Source of the DNA: Dethiobacter sp.
GTDB taxonomy: Bacteria > Bacillota > Dethiobacteria > DTU022 > UBA8154
Length of the DNA stretch: 52,600 nt
Direction: 5' to 3'
Assembly (NCBI GenBank): GCA_003605065.1
Contig: QZJM01000072.1
Span: 1-52,600 of the forward strand
The notes beneath the pieces were generated by a model. The model was given only the letters and a program-made list of their open reading frames with translations. It was not told the origin of the DNA and searched no databases. Shown piece after piece: positions 39,847 through 49,784 of this stretch. Each line of letters begins with the position of its first letter. The stretch's first letter is position 1. Made by a program: the position numbers and the translations under genes.

Positions 39847-40746
39847 CTATTTTTTATATAAATAAAGATATAAACCTGGAAAACTTTGTAACACCCTGAA
39901 GATATCAGCTTGTTCGATAAAAACAGGTTCCTTTTCTTCCACAAGCAATATATAGCGCTGTACAATCTTATTTAAGATCCTTTTTTTGATCATATCGCTC
40001 ACGCGCTTATTTTCAAAAACTTTTAAAATGCGCTTTTTATATATTTTAATTATTTCCGTTTTGCATATACAAAACACTTTATGATCCAGAGATGGATACC
40101 GTTCTAGGATGTCATTATACCCTAACCAGGGAGTCCTTTTAAAAAAAACTTTTAGCAGTTTATGCCAGCTTTTAAGCTGCCGGACACAGAGGGGACAAAG
40201 TTCTCCCTCTGAATCCTGGCTATAAAACAGGTCCTGGCAGCTCTGGCAGGTCCTGGCACCTTTTTTTTTCTGCTGCTTTTGATAAAGACAGCTATTTTTT
40301 AAAAACTTGCTGAGTTGAGAGTGGAAAGATTCGGGAGCTAAAAGAATCGACTTTCTTATAATCTCTTCTTCGCCAGGTTCCACGGCCATAATTTCTTCGC
40401 AGAAAATATCCTCCTTTTTTTTAAAAACTGGATTATTTTCTGGCAGGGAACCACGGGCATGAAAATCGGCATTAAAAAATTTTATATCTTTAATTACTTT
40501 ACAGCCGGCAGCGGTATTAAAATCAGTTATGATCCTGTGTTTAAGCATCGTTAAATGATGGATCCAGGTACTATCGGTTACTTCTACAAATAATTTGTTT
40601 TCTTTAATAGCTATAGGCCTGGTGTAATGAACGATATATTCACCTGCTACTTTATACCATAAAGCAAGATGCCCCCTGTTCATTAATTGTTCTTTCAGTC
40701 CTGCTTTTTGTAGAAAGAGATCAACAGATTGTACTATTTTTTCCAT
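39847..40746 (-). CDS. DUF721 (DciA-like) protein with C-terminal zinc-ribbon-like extension
   Basis: MEKIVQSVDLFLQKAGLKEQLMNRGHLALWYKVAGEYIVHYTRPIAIKENKLFVEVTDSTWIHHLTMLKHRIITDFN; CQSC...CPLC downstream; overlaps recF. Confidence 0.75.
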   Translation of the reverse strand: MEKIVQSVDLFLQKAGLKEQLMNRGHLALWYKVAGEYIVHYTRPIAIKENKLFVEVTDSTWIHHLTMLKHRIITDFNTAAGCKVIKDIKFFNADFHARGSLPENNPVFKKKEDIFCEEIMAVEPGEEEIIRKSILLAPESFHSQLSKFLKNSCLYQKQQKKKGARTCQSCQDLFYSQDSEGELCPLCVRQLKSWHKLLKVFFKRTPWLGYNDILERYPSLDHKVFCICKTEIIKIYKKRILKVFENKRVSDMIKKRILNKIVQRYILLVEEKEPVFIEQADIFRVLQSFPGLYLYLYKK

Positions 40747-41875
40747 TACTATTAATCTCCAATATTTTGCCTTCTTGAACATGAAGAAAGGAAGAGCAGG
40801 CAGTTTGTTCCAGAAAAGTATCAAGACAGCTGTCTTTTTTAGTGATGGTCAAAAATACTTGTTCAGCATCCCGAAGAAGCAAAAAACACTGCTGCTTTCG
40901 CCATTCGTCCAGTTCAGAAAAAACATCATCAAGAATAAATAAAGGTTTTTCATTTTTCTTATTGTATGACTGGATCTGTGCCGCTTTAAGGGCAATGACA
41001 GCGCTTCTCTGCTGTCCATGCGAGGCAAACCGCCTGGCATCCCTTCCATCAAGTAAAAAAGTTAGATCATCTCTGTGCGGTCCTAATAAAGAAAAACCAC
41101 GTTTAAATTCTTCTTCTTCCCATGAAGATATTTCTTTATAAAACCTGTTCTCTATTTCTTCAATATCTGCAAATACTGCATCTTCGCCTATAAAGTTATT
41201 ATACACTATTTTCATTTCTGGAGCATATTTAAATAGCACACTGTAATTATGAGCAGCAAGAGTACTCCACGTAGACAATACCTGGGCCCTTTTTTGTATA
41301 ATACGGCTGCCAAAATATACCATTTGTTTGTTCCAGGGGCGAGTTAATTCCTTAATTTCTTTGTTAGATCTTTTTTCCTTTAATACCTGATTCTTTTGAA
41401 AAACAACACGGTTGTAACGGCTTAATAAATCACCGTACAGGCGACTTTCCTGGCTTATTTCACGGTCCAAAAAACGCCTTCTCTCTTCCGGACCCCTTCT
41501 TACAAGTTCCAGATCTTCCGGTAAAAAGAAAACCACGGGACAATATTCCGCTAAGTGAAATTGCTTAACGTTTCTGCCATTAATTTTGACGACTTTTCTT
41601 TTCTTTAACAAATCGTAACCCACTTCAACTTTAAAAAATCTTTGCTGCAGGCAGAGCGTTCCCTGAAGATAATAAAAAGGCTTATTCCAGTAAACAAGAT
41701 CGCTTTCCTTTAGATTTCTAAACGAATGAGCAAAACATAAATTATAAATTGCTTCTAACAGATTGCTCTTACCTTGTCCGTTTGCTCCCTGTATAAGACA
41801 AATACCAGGGGAAAAATTAATTTCTTCTTTTTCATAATTTCGAAAATATTTAAGGTGTAAATCCTTTATATACAA
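40721..41875 (-). CDS. recF: DNA replication and repair protein RecF
   Basis: MYIKDLHLKYFRNYEKEEINFSPGICLIQGANGQGKSNLLEAIYNLCFAHSFR...ASHGQQRSAVIALKAAQI...PLFILDDVFSELDEWR. Confidence 0.97.
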   Translation of the reverse strand: MYIKDLHLKYFRNYEKEEINFSPGICLIQGANGQGKSNLLEAIYNLCFAHSFRNLKESDLVYWNKPFYYLQGTLCLQQRFFKVEVGYDLLKKRKVVKINGRNVKQFHLAEYCPVVFFLPEDLELVRRGPEERRRFLDREISQESRLYGDLLSRYNRVVFQKNQVLKEKRSNKEIKELTRPWNKQMVYFGSRIIQKRAQVLSTWSTLAAHNYSVLFKYAPEMKIVYNNFIGEDAVFADIEEIENRFYKEISSWEEEEFKRGFSLLGPHRDDLTFLLDGRDARRFASHGQQRSAVIALKAAQIQSYNKKNEKPLFILDDVFSELDEWRKQQCFLLLRDAEQVFLTITKKDSCLDTFLEQTACSSFLHVQEGKILEINSNGKNSTIC

Positions 41876-41896
41876 ATACTGCCACCTTCTATTTTT

Positions 41897-43048
41897 TCAA
41901 AGATCCTTTTTTTCAATTTTAATAGGCAGGACCAGGTAGCGATAAGATTTCAGGCTGTCATCCAGCTCCTGGCGATAGTTAAAAATACATGGTCCAAAAG
42001 GACCATTAAATTCTATTTCTACAAAATCCTCTTCCAAAACACGTAACGGGTCTAAAAAGAACCGGTAATTGAGAAGTATTTCTTCCAAATCATCGCCATC
42101 TTTCCCTTCGAGGATCAGTTCTTCCGTCATTCTTCCTATCTCCGAACCGGATCTTACTTGAAGCATTTTATCATTAATACTCAAAGTAATCATGAGATTT
42201 TGGCTATGAACAAGCAAGGAGGCCCGCCCTATGGTTTTCTCCAGAAGCCGGGTATTTACAAGGATTTTAGTATTAAAGCCGGCAGGAAAAGCATTGCTAA
42301 AATTAGGAAACTTGTCTTCCAGTAATCTGCCTTTAAAAGTAAAATTCCTGTATTTAAAGATGATCTCATTTTCTCTAAAAAAACATGCTACTTTTTCATG
42401 GGAATCATCTATAATTCTCGATATTTCTATAAGTGTTTTACCTGGAACCAGTATGCGCAAAGGTTGAATATTCATTTTCTTTTTCAGGGTTTTTTGATAA
42501 TAAGCCAGGCGGTACGTATCAGAAGCCATACAAAAAATGTTTTTTTGCATATCTATTTCCAATAAAATTCCTCTGAATAAATGCTTGCTTTCATCCTGTG
42601 AAACGGCAAAACTGACTTTTTTAATTATTTGTTTGAGTTCCATAGCAGAAAACTCCAGACTTTCCCATTGGCTCCCCAGAAGTTCACCAGTAATGACAGG
42701 AAATTCATCGGCATTCATTCCATATAAAAAAAAATTGGTCTGCTTGCTTAAAATTTCCGTCCGTAGTTCTTCTCCATCTGTTTTAATTTCTATATCCTCT
42801 GAAGGAAGCTGCCTGATAATATCTACAAATTTTTCTGGTAAAACCACCGCTCCTTCTTCTTTAATTTCCACATTGTCACAATCTGCTCTAATACCCATTT
42901 CCAGATTGTTAGTCATAAAAGTAAGACAATTATTTTTGGCTTCCACAAAGATTCCTTTAATTATTTGGAGCGGTGATCTTACAGGAATAGCTTTTTCTAA
43001 AATGCTAAGATTTTCTAGCAAGACACTCTGTTTGGCAAAAAAATGCAT
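41897..43048 (-). CDS. dnaN: DNA polymerase III beta subunit
   Basis: MHFFAKQSVLLENLSILEKAIPVRSPLQIIKGIFVEAKNNCLTFMTNNLEMGIRADC; position between dnaA and recF. Confidence 0.96.
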   Translation of the reverse strand: MHFFAKQSVLLENLSILEKAIPVRSPLQIIKGIFVEAKNNCLTFMTNNLEMGIRADCDNVEIKEEGAVVLPEKFVDIIRQLPSEDIEIKTDGEELRTEILSKQTNFFLYGMNADEFPVITGELLGSQWESLEFSAMELKQIIKKVSFAVSQDESKHLFRGILLEIDMQKNIFCMASDTYRLAYYQKTLKKKMNIQPLRILVPGKTLIEISRIIDDSHEKVACFFRENEIIFKYRNFTFKGRLLEDKFPNFSNAFPAGFNTKILVNTRLLEKTIGRASLLVHSQNLMITLSINDKMLQVRSGSEIGRMTEELILEGKDGDDLEEILLNYRFFLDPLRVLEEDFVEIEFNGPFGPCIFNYRQELDDSLKSYRYLVLPIKIEKKDL

Positions 43049-43134
43049 AAACAAACCTCCTTGTATTCTTAATCAACAACATATTCTTTTATAACTATTT
43101 TTTAAAAAAGATAGAAGTACTAATAATAAGGCTT

Positions 43135-43317
43135 GTGGATTTTGTGCAAAAGCTGTCTTTAGAGCAATGTTCTCAAGATCGGAAGCGTGGAAAAAATGTG
43201 AGTAATTATTATAAAGTTATAAACACAATTAACAGAAGAGGAAAAAAAAGATAGGAAAAAAACAATTATCCACAGAAATATTTAAATATAAACAAATTTT
43301 TCCCAAGCTTGTCCACA
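43135..43317. promoter_or_regulatory. oriC-type DnaA-box cluster, dnaA-dnaN intergenic
   Basis: TTATCCACA (43266-43274), TTGTCCACA (43309-43317), TGTGGATTT (43135-43143), AT-rich spacer. Confidence 0.75.
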
Positions 43318-43319
43318 AA

Positions 43320-44693
43320 TTAATAATTGAGCAGGCTTTTAATATCTTTGAGATAGCGAAGAATCCTTTCGTCATTGGCCATCTCGGAGGAAATCTTTTT
43401 ATAGGCATGAATGACTGTGGTATGATCTTTGCCACCAAATTCTTTACCAATCCTGGGAAGGGAAAAATCAGTGAGTTCACGACAGAGATACATGGCTATT
43501 TGTCTGGGTAAAGAAAAATTTTGTGTTCTCTTTTTAGATTTGATATCGAGTAAGGTTATTTTAAAATAAGATGCCGTTGTAGAGATTATTTCTTCTGGTG
43601 ATAAAACTTTTTGTTTTTGTGTAAAAAAATCTTTTAAGGCTTCTACGGATAGTTTTAAATTTATAGGCTTGTCCTCCAAAGAAGCAAAGGCAATGATCCG
43701 TATAAGAGCACCTTCCAGTTCACGAATGTTATTTTCTACTTTTTGGGCAATAAAAGTAAGGACATCATCAGGGATAAAGATTCCTTCTTGTGAACTTTTC
43801 TTGCGAAGAATGGCAATCCTAGTTTCCAGGTCAGGGGGGTGTATATCTGTAATCAAGCCCCATTCAAAACGGGAGCGAAGACGATCTTCAAGTGTAGGTA
43901 TTTCTTTAGGAGGACGGTCGCTGGAAATAATAATTTGTTTATTATTTTCGTGGAGAGCATTAAAGGTATGAAAAAATTCCTCCTGGGTTTGTTCTTTTCC
44001 AGCCAAAAACTGGATATCATCAATTAAAAGAACATCAATAGTACGGTATTTATTGCGAAATTCAACTGTTTTATTATCCCTGATAGCATTTATAAATTGA
44101 TTTGTGAATTTCTCTGAGGAAAGATAACCAACCTTTTCACTGGTGTTATGAGAGATAACATAATGACCGATAGCATGCATAAGATGAGTTTTTCCCAGAC
44201 CTACACCTCCGTAAATAAAAAGAGGATTATAAGCCTTGGAAGGAGCTTCTGCCACCGCGAGGGAGGCCGCATGGGCCAGACGGTTACTGCCACCTATAAC
44301 AAAACTTTCGAAAGTATATTTAGGGTTTAACCATTTACATGTAACAGAAAGATCTTTCTTTTCCCCATCAGTACCCTTGTTATCAAAAAGATCTCTAAAA
44401 CTTTGTTTCCCCTGAGGACTGTTTTTTTCGGAAAAATCAATATTCTGGGGAGTAACAAAATGTATGTAATAATCACAGTTGCTGACTTTTTGCAGCGCTT
44501 TGGAAATAGTCTTACGGTAATGATTTTGTAACCAGTCTTTGGTAAATTCGTTAGGTACCTCCACTATTAAGGTCCCATTTTGAAGGGCTAAAGGTTTAGT
44601 AGTTTTTAACCATGTTTCATAACTGGGTTTACTGAGAATACTTTCCATTTCAGAAAGAACCGAGCGCCAGATATCGGATAACCGCTCTTCCAT
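43320..44693 (-). CDS. dnaA: Chromosomal replication initiator protein DnaA
   Basis: [35 protein letters not shown]...[24 protein letters not shown]...[28 protein letters not shown]...[16 protein letters not shown]. Confidence 0.98.
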   Translation of the reverse strand: MEERLSDIWRSVLSEMESILSKPSYETWLKTTKPLALQNGTLIVEVPNEFTKDWLQNHYRKTISKALQKVSNCDYYIHFVTPQNIDFSEKNSPQGKQSFRDLFDNKGTDGEKKDLSVTCKWLNPKYTFESFVIGGSNRLAHAASLAVAEAPSKAYNPLFIYGGVGLGKTHLMHAIGHYVISHNTSEKVGYLSSEKFTNQFINAIRDNKTVEFRNKYRTIDVLLIDDIQFLAGKEQTQEEFFHTFNALHENNKQIIISSDRPPKEIPTLEDRLRSRFEWGLITDIHPPDLETRIAILRKKSSQEGIFIPDDVLTFIAQKVENNIRELEGALIRIIAFASLEDKPINLKLSVEALKDFFTQKQKVLSPEEIISTTASYFKITLLDIKSKKRTQNFSLPRQIAMYLCRELTDFSLPRIGKEFGGKDHTTVIHAYKKISSEMANDERILRYLKDIKSLLNY

Positions 44694-44712
44694 ATTAAAA
44701 CCCCCGTAAAAT

Positions 44713-44780
44713 TTATCCACAAAGAACAAAGTGTTGTCCACAAAAATTGTGGACAAATATAAAAAGAGTAATTATACACA
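44713..44780. promoter_or_regulatory. DnaA-box cluster upstream of dnaA
   Basis: TTATCCACA (44713-44721), TTGTCCACA (44734-44742), TGTGGACAA (44748-44756), TTATACACA (44772-44780). Confidence 0.85.
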
Positions 44781-45010
44781 GTAATATAATAACAGAATAA
44801 GTAAAGTGCTGCAATAAATAGAAAAGCTCTAAAAAGAGCATATATGCCTTTTAAAAAGACTTTTAGATATTATAGCTCCTTTATTTGTTTAAAAAAAAGA
44901 AAAAATCAAATGAGGTCTCAAAGGTTGCATGATTTTAAAAGATAAGATATAATGAGTTCCAGAGTTTTACTGGATTAACTACGTAAATTTGCTTAAAGTG
45001 AGGGTTTAAA

Positions 45011-45145
45011 GTGAAAAGAACTTATCAGCCGAAAAAAAGAAAAACAAAAAGAATACATGGTTTTATAAAAAGAATGAAAACGCTGGCAGGGCGTAATCTG
45101 ATTAAAAGGAGAAGAAAAAAGGGAAGAGGAAGTTTGTCTGCTTAG
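45011..45145 (+). CDS. rpmH: 50S ribosomal protein L34
   Basis: GTG start; [44 protein letters not shown]; too short for the supplied ORF track. Confidence 0.97.
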   Translation: MKRTYQPKKRKTKRIHGFIKRMKTLAGRNLIKRRRKKGRGSLSA

Positions 45146-45158
45146 TAAAAAGAAAAAG

Positions 45159-45512
45159 GTGTTTAACATAAAGAAGGGGAAAATTGAAAAGCTTCGTAAA
45201 AACTACCAGTTTCAAAAAGTTTATAAAGAGGGTAAAGCCCAGTCCACCGGTAAAACAGTACTAGTTATCAAAAAGAATGCGCAACAATACAACCGGCTGG
45301 GAATTTCTATTAGCAAAAAAGTTGGTAAAAGTGTAGTCAGGCATCATTTAAAAAGGCTTTACCTGGAAGCCTTCCGTAATTTAAGGAAGGAGATCGTCAA
45401 AGAAGGGTTTGATATTGTTATTATTGCCAGGAAAGAAGCCGGCAACATGACATACAGTGAAACGCTTAAGGATCTTAAAAGGTTGCTGGTCAGGGGAAAA
45501 TTAATGAAATGA
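45159..45512 (+). CDS. rnpA: Ribonuclease P protein component
   Basis: KIEKLRKNYQFQKVYKEGKAQSTGKTVLVIKKN...RLGISISKKVGKSVVRHHLKRLYLEAFR. Confidence 0.95.
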   Translation: MFNIKKGKIEKLRKNYQFQKVYKEGKAQSTGKTVLVIKKNAQQYNRLGISISKKVGKSVVRHHLKRLYLEAFRNLRKEIVKEGFDIVIIARKEAGNMTYSETLKDLKRLLVRGKLMK

Positions 45513-45733
45513 AAAATATTATATTGTTAATAATAATAGTTTATAGAAATGTGTTTTCCCCAATGTTAACTCCGAGATGCAGGTTCTACCCTTCTTGCTC
45601 GCAATACTGTTATGATGCAGTGAAGCAATACGGTGTTATAAAGGGGATATTTTTAGGTTTTAGAAGAATGATGCGCTGTCATCCCTTAAACCCCGGGGGG
45701 TATGATCCCCTACCTTTACCCCAGGAAGAATAG
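45509..45733 (+). CDS. yidD: Membrane protein insertion efficiency factor YidD
   Basis: YRNVFSPMLTPRCRFYPSCSQYCYDAVKQYGVIKGIFLGFRRMMRCHPLNPGGYDPLP. Confidence 0.96.
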   Translation: MKNIILLIIIVYRNVFSPMLTPRCRFYPSCSQYCYDAVKQYGVIKGIFLGFRRMMRCHPLNPGGYDPLPLPQEE

Positions 45734-45780
45734 AGGTAAAGTACAGCAGCAAAGATGGATAAAACAAGGGGGCTAACTTA

Positions 45781-46668
45781 ATGATACAGACTCTTGCCGG
45801 TTATATAAATATTATTTTAAGTTATTTTTACAATTTAGTAGGTGACTATGGGCTGGCAATTATCATGCTTACCGCTGTTGTAAATATTATTACTTTTCCT
45901 TTAACAAGAAAACAAATACAGGCATCTAAAAAATTACAGGATATACAACCCGAACTTAGAAAATTACAGGAAAAGTACAAGCACGATAAAGAAAAATATA
46001 ATAAGGTTACCATGGAGTATATGAAAGAACACAAGGTAAACCCCATGGGGGGGTGCCTTCCCCTTTTAGTCCAATTTCCGATCATGATTGCTGTTTTCCA
46101 GCTTCTTCGTGAACCGGGTATAATTGCCCAATCAGTAGAAAACTTTAATCCAAATTTTCTATTTTTCCCATTGGATCTTACCAAGCCGGATCCAATCTAT
46201 CTTTTACCGATAATGGCTGCTGCAGCTACTTTCTTTCACCAGAGACTGGTAATGACGGATCCCAAACAAAAAATGATGTTATATATATTTCCAGTAATGA
46301 TCATGGTTATTAGTGTAAGTTTTCCGGCAGGACTGGTGTTATACTGGTTTACAAATTCTTTGTTTTCTGTGGGAAATCATTATCTTTTAAAAAGAACAGA
46401 GAGTGCAAAAAATATAAAGGAATTAAAACTGAAAGAAAATAATAAGACTGAAAAAGAATATGATAAAAAAGAAGAGGAAAATATTAAGGATAATGGTTAT
46501 AGATCAAAGGATAATGGTTATGGATCAGCTGAAGTCTCTAAAAAGGAAAATACAACTTTAAAGCAAGCCAGAAAGAAAAAAGGAAAAGGCTTACCCCAAA
46601 AAGACGCCCCCAAAACTAGAAAGAAAACAACAAAAGGTAAAAAGAAAGGGGCTGAAAAAGCCAGATGA
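45781..46668 (+). CDS. yidC: Membrane protein insertase YidC/Oxa1 family
   Basis: GDYGLAIIMLTAVVNIITFPLTRKQIQASKKLQDIQPELRKLQEKYKHDKEKYNK...NPMGGCLPLLVQFPIMIAVFQLLRE. Confidence 0.96.
   Translation: MIQTLAGYINIILSYFYNLVGDYGLAIIMLTAVVNIITFPLTRKQIQASKKLQDIQPELRKLQEKYKHDKEKYNKVTMEYMKEHKVNPMGGCLPLLVQFPIMIAVFQLLREPGIIAQSVENFNPNFLFFPLDLTKPDPIYLLPIMAAAATFFHQRLVMTDPKQKMMLYIFPVMIMVISVSFPAGLVLYWFTNSLFSVGNHYLLKRTESAKNIKELKLKENNKTEKEYDKKEEENIKDNGYRSKDNGYGSAEVSKKENTTLKQARKKKGKGLPQKDAPKTRKKTTKGKKKGAEKAR
46486..46527 (+). repeat. 21-bp tandem duplication in the yidC 3' end
   Basis: AAGGATAATGGTTATAGATCA / AAGGATAATGGTTATGGATCA (20/21 identical), encodes KDNGYRS-KDNGYGS. Confidence 0.85.
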
Positions 46669-47288
46669 TTTCCCTTGAAATTAACGCTAAAACTGTAGAA
46701 GAGGCCCTGGATGAAGGTATAAAAAAGTTGGGTGTAAAAAAAGAAAATTTAAAAATTGACATTTTATACGAGCCGGCACAGGGTTTATTAAAATATTTCG
46801 GTTCAAAAACGGCCAAAGTAAGGTTAACGGTAAAAAAAGAACCAGAAGAATTTATAAAAGACTTTATGCTCGAACTGCTGCATATTTTCAGCCTTGAAGG
46901 GGATGTTAACATTGAAAAAAAAGAAGAGGACGATCTTTATGTAAAGATAAACGGGAAAGATCTGGGACTTCTTATCGGTAAACGTGGAAACACATTAAAC
47001 TCCCTGCAGTACCTGGTTAATGTTGTCTTTCATCGGCAGTTTGCTAATAGTAAAGGACGGATTTTGCTGGATGTAGAAAATTACCGGCAAAAGCGTAAAC
47101 AGACACTGGAACAATTAGCAAAAAATTTAGCCCTTAAGGCTTTGAGAACCAAAAAAGAAGTAACTCTGGAACCCATGACCCCGCAAGAGAGGCGTATTAT
47201 ACATCTAGCCTTAAAAAATAACAGGGACGTTATCACTTCCAGTTACGGGGAAGAACCCTATCGCAAAGTTGTTATATCGCCGCGCTAG
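46665..47288 (+). CDS. jag: RNA-binding protein Jag/KhpB (Jag-N, KH, R3H)
   Basis: MISLEINAKTVEEALDEGIKKLGVKKENLKIDILYEPAQGLLKYFGSKTAKVRL...GLLIGKRGNTLNSLQYLVNVV...LEPMTPQERRIIHLALKNNRDVITSSYGEEPYRKVVISPR. Confidence 0.95.
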   Translation: MISLEINAKTVEEALDEGIKKLGVKKENLKIDILYEPAQGLLKYFGSKTAKVRLTVKKEPEEFIKDFMLELLHIFSLEGDVNIEKKEEDDLYVKINGKDLGLLIGKRGNTLNSLQYLVNVVFHRQFANSKGRILLDVENYRQKRKQTLEQLAKNLALKALRTKKEVTLEPMTPQERRIIHLALKNNRDVITSSYGEEPYRKVVISPR

Positions 47289-47480
47289 TCAAAAATCCAA
47301 TAAAAGGGAAAGAGGTCGCATGACCTGCATAAAGGGTTTGCGGCTTTTTTGTATGGTATAAATGCTTGTTTAACATGTTAAAATATGTTAAAATAGAACA
47401 AATGTGCGCAAATAGGAAGGAGGCAGCCTGGTACAGATGGGCCATAAAAGAGAAAAAAAGCGGCTTATTTTTAAGACCAG

Positions 47481-48905
47481 GTGATTGTTTTGGAAAATGA
47501 TAATGATACTATTGTAGCCATTTCTACTCCTCCAGGGGAGGGTGGTATCGGTATAGTACGTATGAGCGGTAAAGATTCTTTAGATATCGCTTTAAAAATA
47601 TTTGTAAGGCCCTCTGAAAAAGCTAACGATAAAATAAAAAATAAAACTGTCCCCAGGAGGTTGTATTATGGTTATATCATCGATGAGCAGGGGAAAGAAA
47701 TCGACGAAGTATTATTGAGCTATATGCAGGCCCCCTATACCTATACACGGGAAGATATCGTAGAAATTAATGCCCACGGAGGCATTGTTCCTTTAAGAAA
47801 TATTATAAAACTAATCATCAGGAAAGGCGCCAGGCTTGCAGAACCGGGTGAATTTACCAGAAGAGCCTATTTAAACGGCAGGATAGATCTTCTCCAGGCG
47901 GAAAGCATCCTGTCTATTATAAGGGCTAAAACGGAAAAAGGTTTAAAAGCAGCCATACAAAGCCTTAAAGGTGCCCTTTCCGGTGAAATATTAAAAATTC
48001 GCGATGATGTTATCGATATACTCTCCGAAATAGAAGTAGATGTGGACTATGCCCATGAGGATATTGATTTTGGAAGCGAAAATTATCAAAATATAACCCG
48101 CCGCATTAAAGATCTAAAAGAAAGAATGGATGCTCTTCTGGAGAAAAGAATTAAGGGGAAAATATTACAAGAAGGTTTAAAAACCGTTATTGTCGGTAAA
48201 CCTAACGTCGGTAAATCTTCCCTCTATAACTATCTTATTAGGGAAGAAAGGGCTATCGTCACAGAAATTCCGGGTACCACCCGGGACCTTTTGATTGAAT
48301 ATATTAATTTGAAAGGTGTACCCTTAAAACTTATCGATACGGCAGGTCTTCGCAAAGATGGCGACAAGGTGGAAAAAATTGGTATGGAATATTCTAAAAA
48401 AGCCATGGAGGAAGCAGATCTGCTTTTGTTTTTACTTGATGCTTCTACAGGTATTACAGCGGAAGATAAATGGATTTACGAACAGATCCCCTCTTTTAAC
48501 CGGCCCAATATCATTATTATTCTTAACAAAATAGATTTAAAAAAGGAGATTAGTAAAGAACTTGTACAGGGAACACTTTCCTGTAAAGCGGTACTGGAGA
48601 CATCGCTGACAACAGGGGAAGGACTTGAGCAGCTGGAAGAAGCAATTACGGAACTGGTTTTTTCCGGTGTTTTTAAAGGAGAAGAAGACGGTGCTTTGCT
48701 CCTGGAAGCCAGGCATGGTGAGATAATTTCCCAGGCAATAGTGAGCCTGGAAGATGTCATGAAAGCTCTTAAAGAAAAATATCCCCTTGATATTGTCAGC
48801 ATTGACCTCCGCCAGGTGCATCAATACCTTGGTAACCTGCTCGGAGAGGACACCGGGGAAGCAGTACTGGATCATATCTTCCAGAGGTTTTGTATCGGAA
48901 AATAG
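47481..48905 (+). CDS. mnmE: tRNA modification GTPase MnmE
   Basis: TIVAISTPPGEGGIGIVRMSGKDSLDIALKIF...VGKPNVGKSSLYNYLIREERAIVTEIPGTTRD...C-terminal CIGK. Confidence 0.97.
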   Translation: MIVLENDNDTIVAISTPPGEGGIGIVRMSGKDSLDIALKIFVRPSEKANDKIKNKTVPRRLYYGYIIDEQGKEIDEVLLSYMQAPYTYTREDIVEINAHGGIVPLRNIIKLIIRKGARLAEPGEFTRRAYLNGRIDLLQAESILSIIRAKTEKGLKAAIQSLKGALSGEILKIRDDVIDILSEIEVDVDYAHEDIDFGSENYQNITRRIKDLKERMDALLEKRIKGKILQEGLKTVIVGKPNVGKSSLYNYLIREERAIVTEIPGTTRDLLIEYINLKGVPLKLIDTAGLRKDGDKVEKIGMEYSKKAMEEADLLLFLLDASTGITAEDKWIYEQIPSFNRPNIIIILNKIDLKKEISKELVQGTLSCKAVLETSLTTGEGLEQLEEAITELVFSGVFKGEEDGALLLEARHGEIISQAIVSLEDVMKALKEKYPLDIVSIDLRQVHQYLGNLLGEDTGEAVLDHIFQRFCIGK

Positions 48906-48922
48906 GAAATGAAGGTTAAATT

Positions 48923-49666
48923 ATGCCAGAAATAAAAGAATTACAAATAAGTGATATTATAACAGAAGCTGCTTCCTGGGATCTTGTACTGCAGGAGGAA
49001 CAAGCCCGGCTTTTGAAAAAGTATTATGAGCTTCTTATCACAGAAAACAAAAATACTAATTTAACGCGTATCGTTGATCCCATGACAGTACTGGAGGAAC
49101 ATTTTATAGACTCTCTCGTAGGGCTTAAGAAAGGAAAAGATAAAACTGGCTATGAATTGTTAGACCTGGGAAGCGGAGCCGGTTTTCCAGGTCTGCCCAT
49201 TAAAATATATCTCTCTCATATCAAGCTATGCTTACTGGATTCATCGGGAAAAAAGATAGCATTTTTAAGATTACTGCTTAAGGAATTGAAATTAGAGGGG
49301 GTAGCTTTACTGCATCAAAGGGCTGAAGACCTGGGAAGGGGTAAAGGAAGGGAAGCTTTTTCCTGGGTTACAGCACGGGCTCTTGCTCCTCTTGTCGTTT
49401 TATTGGAGTTGGCTTTACCACTGGTTAAAAAAGGCGGATATTTTTGGGCATTTAAAGGACCGGATTTTATAAAGGAAATGGAAGAGGCCGGGGAAATCCT
49501 AAGGCATTGCGGGGGAAGACTCGTCGAAACAATCTCTTATCAATTAATAAGGGGACAAAAAAACAGAAACATTTTAATATTTAAGAAAGAAAAAAAAACA
49601 GATGAACGCTTTCCTCGTAAGGCAGGGATTCCCCAAAAAAGACCCTTGCTAAAAAAAGATAAATGA
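48923..49666 (+). CDS. rsmG: 16S rRNA (guanine527-N7)-methyltransferase RsmG
   Basis: YYELLITENKNTNLTRIVDPMTVLEEHFIDSLVGL...LLDLGSGAGFPGLPIKIYLSHIKLCLLDSSGKKIAFL. Confidence 0.96.
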   Translation: MPEIKELQISDIITEAASWDLVLQEEQARLLKKYYELLITENKNTNLTRIVDPMTVLEEHFIDSLVGLKKGKDKTGYELLDLGSGAGFPGLPIKIYLSHIKLCLLDSSGKKIAFLRLLLKELKLEGVALLHQRAEDLGRGKGREAFSWVTARALAPLVVLLELALPLVKKGGYFWAFKGPDFIKEMEEAGEILRHCGGRLVETISYQLIRGQKNRNILIFKKEKKTDERFPRKAGIPQKRPLLKKDK

Positions 49667-49784
49667 AGGCAGGAAAAAAAATGCTTATGTCGAATAATTA
49701 CAGCAAATTATAAAATAACAACAGTATAAAGAATTAGTATTGTTACGACATGTTCATCAAATGTGAACGTTCATAAGGCGAGAG

